Shown: positions 41,781 to 52,511, counted from the stretch's first letter. The stretch is DNA of 64,000 bases from Vulcanisaeta distributa JCM 11213 (GCA_001316125.1 BBCS01000006.1:55519-119518), one strand, 5' to 3'. Made by a program: numbers and translations. Notes: generated by a model not told the origin, from the sequence alone.

Positions 41781-43172
41781 TCATATAACTATAGCCTTAA
41801 GGACCTGCTTAATGTCCTTTAAATTTTCGAGGTTTTTCACGAGGTTTATCACGGTATTGACCTGACCCGGCGTTAATAAGCCATCAGTCAATCTCCTAAA
41901 CTTACTCTCCACCTCTTCATCTGTCATTGGGTTCTTTGGATGGCCCCCTTGGATGATCTACTCGAGCCGTTAACTCCTTGCCATCCTTAAACTTCACGGT
42001 TATCCTATTGGGTATTGCAGATGGGTATAACTTATCGAGCTCTGGGTCGACATTAACCTTCATCTTCCTTATCAGTGAAAGTACCCTGGGGTCACGTATA
42101 TTCTCGGGCTTATAGTGGTATAACTCGACAGTACCGTAGAGCAGCGCTACCGCCGTTACCCACATTAGGCTGTGGTCAGCCGTCTCTTTTGTCTTCGGAT
42201 CCCACTTCTCGGGATCCTTAACTATTATGTCGTAGGCCGCCTTAAACGTGTCTATTGTTATTGACTCAACATCGTCAGGCTCTACGGCCTTTCCATACTC
42301 CTGCCTAATAATCCTAGCCGCATCAACCGCTGACTGTGCATGGTACTCCACCGGGTATGGCTTTATGTACGTGTCTAGGATCCTCTTTGGGCTCGGCATT
42401 GAGCCCAGGTCAAGTATTAACTTATCATTGAAGTCCCCAGCCAGTAACTGCCTTATGAAACCCATCTCGCCCTTTAATGGCGCATCAGGCCCCCCCGTGA
42501 AACCCTCCTTAGCAAGCAATACCGCGAATACGGCATTCCTTGAGGAGTTAGCAGTTGCGGCAGCCTTCCAATGGCTCAGCTCACCAACCCTTGACTGCCT
42601 CATGGCTGCATGAGGCACTGTAGCGATTGATAATGCGTTCAAAGCCTCATTCTCACTAAGGCCCATGAGCTTCGTGAGCCCTGCAGTAACGGCAACGCCT
42701 ATGTAATTAACGTGATCCCAACCATGAAGCCTAAGGCTACCTGCATCACAAAGTCTAACGCCTATTTCGTATGAGGTGGCTATGGCCGTTACCAAGTCCT
42801 TACCACTCAATCCCCCCCTGTACTCAGCGGCCGCCATTAATGCCGGTATCATGTCACTTGGGTGTAGGGGGGGCTCCTTGCTCAGGTATGTATCATTATA
42901 GTCAAGGTACCTAACCATGAGCGCGTTTGTAAACACTGCCCATTCAATTGATGATGCATCAAGTGTGCCCCATAGTGTGGCCTCAACATTTGACCGATGA
43001 TTCTTAGCAATTCCCCTGGCTATCTTAACGGCTCTGCATGAAGGCTGCCAGGCGACGCCAAGACTATCAAGACCCTACGCCTAACCTCATTAATGACCTG
43101 TTGATCCAAGTCCTCAAACTTAACATTAAGGGCATAATGAATTATAGCCTCGCCGATTGGATCCCTGGTCAT
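41781..43172 (-). CDS. prpD: MmgE/PrpD family 2-methylcitrate dehydratase
   Basis: Dehydrates 2-methylcitrate in propionate breakdown. About 460 residues. Intact central frame with MVRYLDYNDTYLS, HPSDMIPALMAAAEY, GWDHVNYIGVAVTAGL, RQSRVGELSHWKAAATANSSRNA and the family's KPYPVEYHAQSAVDAA. The N-terminus, MTRDPIGEAIIHYAL from ATG 43172, is in other frames (breaks at about 43050 and 42960). The C-terminus continues past an apparent stop at 41917 through HPKNPMTDEEVESKFRRL to TGA 41781-41783. The prpB-like lyase gene is 29 kb away; a methylcitrate synthase is not in the window. Confidence 0.9.
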
Positions 43173-43264
43173 ATTACTTATGATGTGGTGACTTAATTTT
43201 AATGCATAACCTCAATGAATAATCACAAACTACTTATTAATAATAATGGTGTGCTCATTTATGA

Positions 43265-43975
43265 ATGAAGAAAAAAGCCATACTACTGCTGTCGGGAGGT
43301 ATTGATTCAGCCGTTACTCTATACCTACTTAAGTCTCGGGGCTATGACGTGATTGCCCTATCAATAAATTACCCAGGCAGGGGGGGAGAACGTGAGAGGG
43401 AGTCAGCTAGAGAACTCGCTAGGTTAACAAATACGAAATTGATTGAGGTTGACCTGCCATTTATGAGGGAGGTTGATGAACTATGGAATAATGATAATGA
43501 AAGACCGAGCCACCTAAGGAACGCTCACCCAAGTACGATACCCGCTAGGAACGCTATAATATATGCCGTCGCCGCGTACTACGCAGAGGTATTTGGGATA
43601 GATACGATAGTGGCCGGCCATAACGCCGACGATACGAAGTACTTCCCGGATACGTCGAGGGAATTCAGGAGGTTTATCTCAAGGGCATTAACAATAGGTA
43701 CCTACATAGGCAGGGCCAGGGGGCTCAGGGTCATAGCGCCACTCTCAGGGTTAAGCAAGACCGATGTCGTTAGACTAGGCCTTAAATTGGGCGTGCCCTT
43801 TGAGTACACGTGGTCCTGCCACAATAATTACGATGTACCATGCGGCCAATGTAGCGGGTGCCTTGCCAGGAGGAGGGCATTTAATGAGTTGGGCGTTAAG
43901 GATCCACTTGAAGAGGCAATAAGTAATGGGAGGGATTGGTGGTTATTAAGGAAGAAATCACTGATTAAGCCCTAG
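43265..43975 (+). CDS. queC: 7-cyano-7-deazaguanine synthase
   Basis: Makes preQ0 from 7-carboxy-7-deazaguanine; in archaea preQ0 is used by TgtA (present at the right edge) for archaeosine in tRNA. 236 residues, intact frame. The PP-loop LLLSGGIDSAVTLYLLK, ALSINYPGRGGERERESA, then AGHNADDTKYFPD, the aromatic PLSGLSKTDVVRLG, and the zinc site CHNNYDVPCGQCSGCLARR. GRGGERERES carries a G7 tract at 43381-43387. TATA-like ACTTATTAATAA lies at 43231-43242. Confidence 0.95.
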   Translation: MKKKAILLLSGGIDSAVTLYLLKSRGYDVIALSINYPGRGGERERESARELARLTNTKLIEVDLPFMREVDELWNNDNERPSHLRNAHPSTIPARNAIIYAVAAYYAEVFGIDTIVAGHNADDTKYFPDTSREFRRFISRALTIGTYIGRARGLRVIAPLSGLSKTDVVRLGLKLGVPFEYTWSCHNNYDVPCGQCSGCLARRRAFNELGVKDPLEEAISNGRDWWLLRKKSLIKP

Positions 43976-45157
43976 ACCTAATGTACGCTCTAAGGGCCTC
44001 TATTAACCTCTCAATCTCCTCAACAGTGTTATAACCATGCGGTGATACTCTGATGGTACCGGGCCTTGGAGAGACCACGATACCATTCCTACTGAGGAAC
44101 TCGGCAAGTCCGTAGGGGGGGTCTGAGTACTCGAAGGTCAGTATTGCCGCGTGGCTATTAAGTGGTGTCGTTATCTTAAGCCCTAAATCCCTCAATGAAT
44201 CCGCCAGGCGCATAATTAACTTACTAGTATGCTCCTCAAACCTATGAGGCACCTCGTACTTAAGCAGTAACTTCATGGATGCCAGAGTCCCCCCCTCAAA
44301 TGCGATTACCGGCCACGTACCCCCCCACTCAAGCCTTGCAGCATCCTTGGCGGGCATGTACGTACTGATGTCTATTGGCCTCTCAAACAATTTCTCACTC
44401 CTTAACCTCCTACTCACTTGGTTATCATCAATCCCCATCCAACCCGATAATGATGGTTTAAGCCTGCTCAATAACTCGTCGCTAACGTAGACAAAGCCGG
44501 CACCATGCGGGCCAAGTAACCATTTATATGAACCTGTAATTAAGGCATCAACACCATCCTTAGTTACATCAATTGGTAAAACGCCGACTGCGTGAAACGC
44601 GTCGCTTATTAGCACCGCACCTCTCGCATGCGCAATCTCAGCAATCTCCCTAATCCTCTCCCTATAACCCGTTATCCAGGAAACATAATCAACAAATACA
44701 ATGGCAGTATTATCATCAATGAGCCTCTCATACTCCTCCAAAGGCACGTACATTAACGGACCTCGCGATCCTAACCTCCCTAATTAAGCCGCGGGACCTA
44801 AGGGCATGAAATGAGAAGACACCTGTTGGGAAGTTGAGCGAACTAATGACCACGTTACTACCAGGCCTAAACTCCATGGCAGATAATAATGCATTTAACC
44901 CATACGTGGCGCTCGGCACAGCAGCAATGCTTTGCCATGATGGGGCATTAATAAATTGCGTAAAGACCTTTTTGGCTTCAATAATATGATCAAGGGCCAA
45001 TTCCCACGGCTCACCCTCCTCCTGCCATAGATTAACGAAATTCATAATAGCCTCAGCAGCATCCTTAGTTAATGGACTAGCCCCCAGCATTGTCGAGGTA
45101 TGTCTTTCTCCGTGTTATTTCTATTCTACCCCCCCTAAGCTCTTCTAACCAACCCAT
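43965..45157 (-). CDS. Class V aminotransferase, cysteine-desulfurase-like
   Basis: PLP enzyme of the NifS/SufS/kynureninase fold, about 390 residues. TYLDNAGASPLTKDAAEAI at the start (broken at 45084-45088 by C5 for C4), TYGLNALLSAMEF, VDYVSWITGYRERI, LISDAFHAVGVLPIDV, and GSYKWLLGPHGAGFVYVS holding the PLP lysine. A second break at about 44735-44760. C-terminal IVVSPRPGTIRVSPHGYNTVEEI is the family's RxSxHxYNT close. No clear catalytic Cys loop is visible, so cysteine desulfurase is one of several possible functions. It converges on queC with an 11-base overlap. Confidence 0.75.
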
Positions 45158-45180
45158 TGATTAAGCGAGTATTGCTGGAA

Positions 45181-45396
45181 TTAATTTTTATCGCATTTAC
45201 TAAGTAACTCCATCACAACCTCTATAATTGCCTTCATGACTGATACCCTCGTCGGTTCATCAACCTTAACGCAGGTGCCAAACTCCATACATAACTCATT
45301 CAAGTACTGAAGCACTGTACTAAACTCCTCATTTGGGTTCACTAACCAATTAACTAGGTGGTAAATGGCCCTAACGGCCTCCTCCTTATCCATCAA
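45181..45396 (-). CDS. Small helical protein, unknown
   Basis: 71 residues with a helical amphipathic pattern: MMDKEEAVRAIYHLVNWLV, then two Cys (LNELCMEFGTC) and a helix to SKCDKN. It begins 38 bases downstream of the ferredoxin-like end of the PAPS-reductase gene and may share its transcript. No family recognised. Confidence 0.4.
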   Translation of the reverse strand: MMDKEEAVRAIYHLVNWLVNPNEEFSTVLQYLNELCMEFGTCVKVDEPTRVSVMKAIIEVVMELLSKCDKN

Positions 45397-45433
45397 TAAA
45401 AATACTCACTAAATAATTAATAAGGTAATAAAC

Positions 45434-46333
45434 TCAGGTTCCGTGAATTTCAGGGTTACGGTATACTAGGTATTGAGCTGATGGGCATGCCTTGGAACAA
45501 AGCAGGCAGTTTATGCATTTACTCTCATCAACAATGAATGATGGGCCGGAACCAACGCGCCTCAGGGCCTTTGTTGGGCACCAGTTAATGCATAGATTGC
45601 ACTCACCGCATATTGATGCCCTAGCCACAAAGCCTGCAATATGAATCCTCAACTCCTTACTGGCCGAGGAAATAAGCACCTTGTTGCCCTGCCCAACCCT
45701 GACCTCAGCCTCTCCAAACTTTCCCCCTCACAATGTATGATCCGTCAGTGCCCTCCACTGAACCGAGCATCTTTAAGAACTCCGTGAAGGTGCTCGTGTT
45801 AATGGGTTTATCAACATCAATAATCAACGACTCACCATCACCACTAAGCCTAACTGGGTACTTAACCCTGAGACTCACCTTAACCCGACTACGGATATCG
45901 CCTGGTAAGCCCCTCCTCCAGCGCCAGAGACCGTAATCAATGAATTCCCCCGGCAATTCCTGACACGTTGAGAACTCCTTGAGGATCTCACGAAGTCTCA
46001 TGTAAATACCGGGGGGGTATCTCCTACGCACGATCTCGAACTCGCCCAACTCATTGGCTGGGCATATGACACAGCCAAGCCTGTCAAAGCCATACTCATA
46101 GGCCTTGTTGTAGGGTAGGTTTCTCAGCAGCGTATAGCTCCATACCTCGAGCGTTGTCCAGTCCTGTATCGGTGCAACAACGATATCCTTAGTAACCCAC
46201 TTACTAACTGAAACCCTGGGCATCCTAGCCCTTTGGAATGACTCGAAGGCCCTCTGACCAACAACGCTTATGAAACCCATTGGAAACCTGCGCAGCATCT
46301 CATCGGTTATTGGCCCAAGCTTTATCACCTTAC
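45434..46333 (-). pseudogene. PAPS-reductase-family protein, C-terminal part
   Basis: Part of one gene with 48472-49422, separated from it by the AT-rich insertion. From the junction it reads KVIKLGPITDEMLRRFPMGFISVVGQRAFES, then SKWVTKDIVVAPIQDWTTLEVW, and CVICPANELGEFE, followed by a PUA-like stretch, a break at about 45685-45720, and a ferredoxin tail with two cluster motifs: CGECNLCINWCP and CINCLLCSKACP. The fusion of a PAPS-reductase/FAD-synthetase fold with PUA and ferredoxin domains is known from archaea as an uncharacterised sulfotransferase-like enzyme of about 630 residues. Whether the split gene still makes protein is unknown. Confidence 0.7.
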
Positions 46334-48471
46334 GAGAGGTTTGTGGTTTAAATATCATAATGAAATCATAAGGCATACAGAGTTAATAATCAATGCTAAG
46401 TTTTCATCTAAAGCTTACGAGCTTATAAGCCACACGCCTTACTTGATAAGTTAAGTAGTGATTAATTGAAGACCTAACAGACAACCTAACTAACTATATA
46501 GACAAATAGGAACTCGAATCGTAGTTTGCGAATCTTTTTAATGCAAGAATTATTCTGGCTCTATTTTTCTCGGTTGTATAATTTAACATCTCCTTTAGCT
46601 TTTCAATTACCATTTGCTTAAGCTTCTCATTTTTTTAAAATTGCTCTCATGCGTATTGTAAGCGCTGTACGGCAGCCCCGCTTTGTTATTGAAAAGTCAT
46701 CATCTTCCTTAAAGCCTAGTGCCTTAAGAACATTTGCTATTTTTATTATTTCGTTTTCATCGACTAGCGAGAAATAAATACACGCCGCCATCATCATCTA
46801 CGCTTATTGTAAAACCTATGTTATTAAATATTATTTGGCTTTGGCCCCACTTATAGTGGAATTCAATATTTAAAAGTTGTTTTAAGTTTATCCATTTCTG
46901 GAGACCAAGCGGTATTAAGCTATCAAGAAGTGATTTTGATTTATTCGATAAACTATTAATGATATTAGATGCAAGTAATTTAGCGTGACTTGCACTAAAT
47001 AATATACGTAGAGCTGTTGATGATGAATCGCTTTTACTCCAGTTAATGCCTGCACTTTTTAGTTTATTGAGTATTGGTTCCCACTCTGGAAATTTGTCAT
47101 AGTTCATAGTAAGCGAAATTGTATGACTTGTATAGCCTGTTGATAATTCATAATTATATACTCCTCCATCGCAGAGTATTGCTGTTAATAAGAACTTGAA
47201 AAGATCATCAATACTTAATTCCTTGGCCAAGTTAAGTGCCTGTCGTTTAAGAGATGGGTGATCAAGCGCTATTAGTCTCCAGTTGACAGTGATATCGCTT
47301 TTGTTCACATTAAGTGAATCTATAGTAACGTAGATCTTACTTGGGTATAGGAAAGACCATAATATGGCTTGCCATATATGTGCAGTATTCATGCGTGGTC
47401 TATGATAAATTACCTCATCCGTCGCTGCAAAACCGAGTCTCATAGGGAATGCTTCTTCCTCGTCAATTATTTTAGGCACGCTTATGAAAAAGCCATTAAT
47501 ATCCGTTAAGATTACGTGAACTGATATACCATTCGTTTTCAACATTTTGTTTATGTTTAACTTTACGTGCTCCTCGTATATTCGTACTGCAAAAGTTTTT
47601 TGTGTCTTATTAATAATTATATCTGTTCTCCCATTTAGAGTATCATTGATTAAATTGAAAAGTTCTTGACTAAAATTATACCAGAAATGCTTAAGCTCGA
47701 CATTTAATTGGTTCAAATATTTTTCGACAATATTCATGATAATGGGGTTGTTCAGGTATTCGGCATCGCTTTTCAAAGCGTCTATCAAGTTAATATGCAT
47801 TTTGTCGATCCATTGCGTAGACCATAATTTATGTTGTATTATTCTCGCTAAGCCGTTGGTTAATATATTTGTAACATCTTCTAATAATCTCTCGTCATTT
47901 ACTTTTTCCATTTTTTCACACCTCTTTCCTTGTACGCAATTTCCATAATATACGTTGTTTATTGCGCTTCTAAGCTTATTTCGAATTTCATCCTCCATCA
48001 TAGCATTAGTATTTTATAAAAAGTTATAAATATGACAAAGATGCCTATCGATTAATGTGGTCGTATCTATATTCGTGCATCCCATTAACAAAACTGCCTC
48101 AATTATTGTTATTTATGAAATATTTGGGTGGGTGAGTTTGCTTGGTGATGTATATGCTTAAACGCCCTATGGTGATTCTCTACACCGGTATTGCTGCAGG
48201 ATACGGGCAATGAGATCCACATATGCAATTACCTAGACATTTGATAGTAAATGTATTCCTACTAAACCTCAAATCAACTAATGCAATGTTCTCTTATCAT
48301 CAGCAATAAGTTGAACATTAGTCATTGCGTCCTGGGCGCTGGGGAATTTTGTTCACGGCATCCACGATTCGGCTCTCGAGCCTCGCACATGGGAAAACAT
48401 ACTAACCCACGCACACGCACAGCAAGGAAGCAAACAATGATAAATCCATGAGAAACAAAACCCAAACAAGA
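46334..48471 (-). mobile_element. AT-rich insertion splitting the PAPS-reductase gene
   Basis: The coding sequence stops matching its family exactly after ...RDYRWC (48472-48478, minus strand TGGTGCT) and resumes exactly at KVIKLGPI (46331-46333, GTAAGG). Joining TGGTGCT to GTAAGG restores TGG TGC TGT AAG G, the expected WCCK. The 2138 bases between are clearly AT-rich, contain none of the seven-base G/C tracts seen elsewhere and carry one long gene on the same strand. The ends have weak inverted similarity: GAGAGGTTTGTGGTTT at the left and TCTTGTTTGGGTTTTG read inward from the right. I see no target-site duplication. Element class is unknown. Confidence 0.7.
46494..48001 (-). CDS. Protein of the AT-rich insertion, unknown (possibly PaREP2-like)
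   Basis: About 500 residues in three frames: MMEDEIRNKLRSAIN at the start, a Lys/Asn/Ile-rich body, and near the end LSIDDLFKFLLTAILCDGGVYNYE, ILNKLKSAGINWSKSDSS and, after breaks at about 46785 and the A8 at about 46632-46639, DENEIIKIANVLKALGFKEDDDF and EKLKQMVIEKLKEMLNY to TAG 46494-46496. The DGGV-plus-alternating strand/helix pattern recalls PaREP2-type proteins of Thermoproteales and, more weakly, LAGLIDADG-like folds; neither is proved. TATA TTTTATAAAA lies at 48012-48021. Its base and codon use differs sharply from its neighbours. Confidence 0.5.
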
Positions 48472-49422
48472 AGCACCAGCGGTAATCCCTGGCCGGTGGC
48501 CCGAACTCCCTAATAGCCCTCCAGTACTTATCCCCTGCCGAGGCTATGATTAACTCGGCATTATAGAACTTCGCAACCTCCTTAACATTGTCATAGGACT
48601 CCAGTGGTTCAAGACCTGTGTCGTTAAATAATATATAGAATTTAACGCCAGTCCTCGCCACTAGGTCGAGGGCTACCAGGGAGTCCTTACCGCCTGAGTA
48701 TGAAACCACGACAGGCCTCTTATACTCATTGAAAATCCTCCTCAGGAAATTCACGGCCTTTCCTGCCTTATGCTCTATGTACTCCCTATTCAACTCAATG
48801 AAGTCCTTTAGCGTGCTTGGTTTAGGGCTTGGTAATGGCCCCCCCTTCGCTATCCAGCTCTTAATTATCCTGAGCCTACCACCCCCCCTCATTGACTTAG
48901 CAACGCCGTGGTACCTACCGTCCTCCGTGGACACCGCGACATGCACGTACTTCTCGCTGGGTAAATTACCCCCTAATTATTAATTCTCTATGAACATCGT
49001 ATTTCCCGGGTAACTTATCCATCTTAATTATTGCCCAGTAACCAAGGCCCCCTATTGATCATCTCAGTAACGCCCTCGTATAATGGCCTAAACCTCCACA
49101 TCCTCCTCTCTATATCATAAAACCTATGACCAACCACCCTACCCCCCCTCACAATAACCTCATCGGCTTGATCGGCATAACCAGGTATCTTATTGAGGAG
49201 AATGACCTCATCATCGGGTATTAATAATTCAGCCAGTTCCTCACTCCCAAACTCATTAATCACAGCCCTCCTCGTAATCTCGACATCGGCAGGGAAGACA
49301 GGTCTAACATCACCAGGTTTAGTAATCCTGATGATACTCATCGATGAGCAACGCCTGGCCCCTAAGTCCTTACTAAGTACTGGCACGTTTAAGTCATCAC
49401 ACCAATAAATCACTGAGGGCAT
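48472..49422 (-). pseudogene. PAPS-reductase-family protein, N-terminal part
   Basis: Starts at ATG 49422 with SVIYWCDDLNVPVLS. PUA-like/N-terminal domain with ITKPGDVRPVFPADVE, a break at about 48960-49060 (RGGLGYWAIIKMDKLPGKY joins the frames), then the PP-loop VVVSYSGGKDSLVALDLVART and the FNDTGLEPLESYDNVKEVAKFY block typical of PAPS reductases. It ends at RDYRWC where the insertion begins; beyond it the frame runs into about 40 foreign residues before stopping at 48353. See the entries for 45434-46333 and 46334-48471. Confidence 0.7.
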
Positions 49423-49482
49423 TTACCGCGGGTTTAAGGATAAGGAAGATAAATTTAATTCTTTTGACGAAGCCGAAGACAC

Positions 49483-49851
49483 TCACTTCATATTCCTCAT
49501 CAACTTCTGCCGCGTATTCTCATCGAGAAGCTGTAAAACCCTGCTCACAATAGCCTGATCCCTGCTCTGCAGATTTTTATCTAGGCTCGAGACCACCCTG
49601 CTCCTTAATGCCAGCCCTGCCTTAACAACCTCGTCTGGGTACGAAGCCAGGATCTTCATTGTGGTTTTGCACCAATTAATGTACTCATCATCAGTGGCCC
49701 TACTGGCGAGGGTCTCAATGACTCCACGGAGTGCCTGGAATGCCTGGTCCTCCTTTAGTGTGAATAGCATTTGTAGTATTGACCTTATTTGCTGCTCACG
49801 CTGATTCTCGGGTAGCCGGGCTATCTGTATTGGGTCTACCTGCGAACTCAT
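49483..49851 (-). CDS. Small helical protein, unknown
   Basis: 122 residues, intact. Entirely helical: QVDPIQIARLPENQREQQIRS, then LQMLFTLKEDQAFQALRG, TLASRATDDEYINWCKTTMK and SLDKNLQSRDQAIVSRVLQLL. No family recognised. Probably transcribed with the small gene upstream at 49934. Confidence 0.4.
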   Translation of the reverse strand: MSSQVDPIQIARLPENQREQQIRSILQMLFTLKEDQAFQALRGVIETLASRATDDEYINWCKTTMKILASYPDEVVKAGLALRSRVVSSLDKNLQSRDQAIVSRVLQLLDENTRQKLMRNMK

Positions 49852-49933
49852 TGATCACTGTTAATGTATTGCCAAAAATAAATGAATTCCAGCACATCAG
49901 TTAAAATAGCAAAATCCCAAATTAATCCCAGTT

Positions 49934-50245
49934 TTACGGAGGCAGTAGAAGACGCAGTGGATTGCCAACATCCCTCAGGAAGTCGCGGAGTTCACGCCTA
50001 ACATTCTCATCGCGCAAGATCTCGATTATTAATGCCTTAAGTGATGACCTGAACTCCTTATCGTTAATTACCGAGAGCATTGACGCTATGACTATCTTCC
50101 TTAGGTTTGGGTCATTAACTAGGTCCGCCAGCACCACCTGTATCAATGGCTTGACCGACGTTAGTATCCCAGTCACGAGCATTTCCTGATTAATAACCTG
50201 CCCTGCGTGCACCGGCTGCTTATCATTACTCATCAACATACTCAT
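49934..50245 (-). CDS. Small helical protein, unknown
   Basis: 103 residues, intact, with ATG starts at 50245 and 50233. Helical with repeated hydrophobic heptads: LVTGILTSVKPLIQVVLADLV, IVIASMLSVINDKEFRSSL, then RDENVRRELRDFLRDVG. The helix spacing resembles that of the protein at 49483, so the two may be distant relatives or partners. Function unknown. Confidence 0.4.
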   Translation of the reverse strand: MSMLMSNDKQPVHAGQVINQEMLVTGILTSVKPLIQVVLADLVNDPNLRKIVIASMLSVINDKEFRSSLKALIIEILRDENVRRELRDFLRDVGNPLRLLLPP

Positions 50246-50316
50246 TAAATTAATGGGTTAAAAACCTATGTATTACCCTAAGCAAAAATGCAAGGTAACG
50301 TCTATACCGTGCTTAA

Positions 50317-50818
50317 TTAAATAATCACTAATAAGCTGTAGAGGTACATGGTGATTGCAAAGAATGCTATGAGCATTGAGGGTATGACGTAGGTGTAAAG
50401 TGGTTTCCAGGTAATCCTCCTCCTTATCATTGCGAGACCAATGCCGCTGGCTATGTGCAGTATGAAGAAGAATGATAGTGGTGCGATTAATAGTATGTGC
50501 AATTGAAGAGCTAGCCCTCTCGTCAAGGTGCCGAACGTTAGGGAGTACACTATGGACGAAGTCGTGGGCCCAGCGCCAAACCCCGTAATTGCCTCGGCAA
50601 TGGATAGCGCAAGTAATATCCATGCAGTCCTCCTTTGAAAACTCGGTGAGTATATTGAGTCGGAAATATTAATGCCAAGGCTGGATAAACCGCCATTGCA
50701 ATACCGGGTACTGCAATAATCCATACTTAAAATACATCGCTAAGACCATCGTTAGAATACCAGGGTATACCAGTGCGGTCTTATTGATGCGCAGATCGCC
50801 AATACGTAGGGACTGCAT
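50317..50818 (-). CDS. Small cytochrome b-like membrane protein
   Basis: About 165 residues in two frames joined near 50700; start ATG 50818, MQSLRIGDLRINKTALVYPGILT. Four hydrophobic helices: LVYPGILTMVLAMYF, WILLALSIAEAITGFG, LALQLHILLIAPLSFFFILHIASGIGLAM, which places two His in one helix, and VIPSMLIAFFAITMYLYSLL. The paired histidines suggest heme b binding, in keeping with the molybdoenzyme that overlaps upstream. The pair resembles MsrP/MsrQ-type or sulfite-oxidase/heme subunit arrangements. Confidence 0.55.
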
Positions 50819-50820
50819 TA

Positions 50821-51733
50821 CTAATCACCGTTCTTCCTAGCAACGTCTGGGTAACCCCCCCTCGACTCCCAATAGCCCTGGTAATTCTCGTTAGTCACCG
50901 TGATCTTAACAAGCCATTTCACGTATTTATAGCCCCACCACCTAGGTACGACCAATCTAACGGGGTAACCATGAGTCGCTAATAATGGTTGCCCATCAGC
51001 CATAAATGCGATCAGCGTGTCATCCTCCATCGCCTTCCACAACGGTAAATCACTTGTGTACCCATCAGCCCCCCCATAGAGTATCACCTTAGTCGCGCCT
51101 GATTGAACACCCGCAGCATTCAACACGTACTTCAGTGGCACGCCAGTCCACTTAACCACCGCCTTTAGGAAGTACGGGTCTGAGACGCACTGTAGTGCGT
51201 CTATGATTGTCTTAGTCGGCATGCTCGTTAGCTCAGGGTATGTCAGATTCAACGGATTATTCACAAGTCCATCAACCACCAGCGTATAACTGCCGACATT
51301 TACCTGGGGGTGTGGGCCCTATTTGTACAATATACCAGTCATCCAGTGGTGTTAGACTTACGTTGGTAACATTACTGGCGCTGCCCGTGTTATTTGTGGC
51401 ATTGCTCACCACAACCGCGCCGACGTTTACCCACTGCGTCTTATTCGTGGGGAAGGTCTTAATGGCCGATATATGTGATGTAACTGGCACGGTTATGTTG
51501 ACCGCGGACTCATTAGTGATTGATTGATTTAACCTGGATTCATTAACTGCAGAAGAAGTTACAGAATTATTGACGAAGGTACTTTCAGCGTTTTTGCCGT
51601 TATTAGTTATTACATTGGGTAACATACTTACGAGCATTGCAGCAGCACCGGCGGTTAGTAGCATGGTCAGGAACCTCCTCCTACCACTTATGCCCGCATT
51701 ACTCGGTCTTTTACCTTCGGCGTCACCTGTCAT
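50821..51733 (-). CDS. Sulfite-oxidase-like molybdopterin oxidoreductase
   Basis: About 300 residues in two frames, break at about 51278-51300. The start carries a twin-arginine-type signal, SGRRRFLTMLLTAGAAAMLVS, followed by an Asn/Ser/Thr-rich linker, then the molybdopterin fold: TIIDALQCVSDPYF with the Mo-ligand Cys, VVKWTGVPLKYVLNAAGV, YTSDLPLWKAME, LATHGYPVRLVVPRWWGYKYVKWLVKI and GYWESRGGYPDVA. Exported as a folded enzyme by Tat. The next gene, a small heme-type membrane protein, is probably its electron partner. Tungstate/molybdate uptake is encoded at 7.8-9.7 kb. Confidence 0.8.
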
Positions 51734-51918
51734 TAGTGAGTGCGTGATTAGGCCGTTAAATAATGCTTATTCAGAATCCCTTACAAACTTATTACTAATC
51801 CCGTACACCCTAATCCATTAATTAATTCTTAATTTTGTAACAACCCTAATGCCTATTACTAACTTATGAATTATAACCCCGGTTATTTAAGGTTGAGACG
51901 CATGATTACCTGACCATC

Positions 51919-52409
51919 ATGGTTGAGGTTGGGGGGGAAAGGCCCCCCCGGACTTTGAGCTCCTGGACACTGAGTTGAAACTAAGGAGGTTATCTGAATT
52001 CCTCGGTAAGAGGTTCGTAGTAATACTAACCTTCCCAGCGGCTTTCTCGCCAGTATGCACAAAGGAGTTATGCACCTTCAGGAACAGAATGGCGCTACTA
52101 AACAAAGTCAATGCCGAGGTTATAGCTATAAGCGTAGACACGCCATTCACACTCAAGGCGTTTAAGGAAGCGAATAGGCTTAACTTCACGTTATTGAGCG
52201 ACTTCAATAAGGAGATGATTACGAAGTATGGGGGGGTCATTCACGAAAACTTACTCGGCCTTAAAGGCGTCGCCAAAAGGGCCGTGTTCATACTTAACCC
52301 CAAGGGCATTGTGGTTTACAAGTGGGTCAGTGATAACCCGGGTGTTGAGCCACCCTATGAGGAGGTAATACGCATAGTTGATGAATTAAACAGGAAATAC
52401 TCCACATAA
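51919..52409 (+). CDS. Peroxiredoxin (AhpC/TSA family)
   Basis: Peroxide reductase of about 162 residues. The corrected N-terminus is MVEVGEKAPDFELLDTELKL; the raw sequence has G7 at 51931-51937, three A for four at 51938-51940, and C7 at 51943-51949, the combination shifting the frame. Catalytic motif FPAAFSPVCTKELCTFRN (T/S-P-V-C-T), then VIAISVDTPFTLKAF and VAKRAVFILNPKGIVVYKWV. Start ATG 51919 is eight codons before any internal alternative that keeps APDF. Stands alone. Confidence 0.9.
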
Positions 52410-52481
52410 TTCGAGGCACACATAAGCCAATAAACCACTCAAAACAATAAAGTCATCACTACAACAGCCCAAGGCTAAAAG

Positions 52482-52490
52482 CTTAAATTT
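52482..52490 (+). promoter_or_regulatory. Box A of tRNA-Ala
   Basis: CTTAAATTT, 22-30 bases upstream of the tRNA 5' end at 52512. Confidence 0.5.
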
Positions 52491-52511
52491 CTTGGTTCTC
52501 GGCTTTCCCTT

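Noticed and set aside
46757..48001. Calling the insertion protein a LAGLIDADG homing endonuclease
   Set aside because: LLTAILCDGGVY has only a loose resemblance, with the acidic residue one position off and no clear second motif.
46334..48471. An intein in the PAPS-reductase protein
   Set aside because: The sequence after RDYRWC does not show intein block A and runs to a stop after about 40 residues; the frame does not re-enter the C-terminal half through a His-Asn end.
46334..48471. A bulge-helix-bulge archaeal intron
   Set aside because: Intron-start TCTT can pair with exon AAGG, but the required two three-base bulges and flanking exon helix cannot be formed at these junctions.
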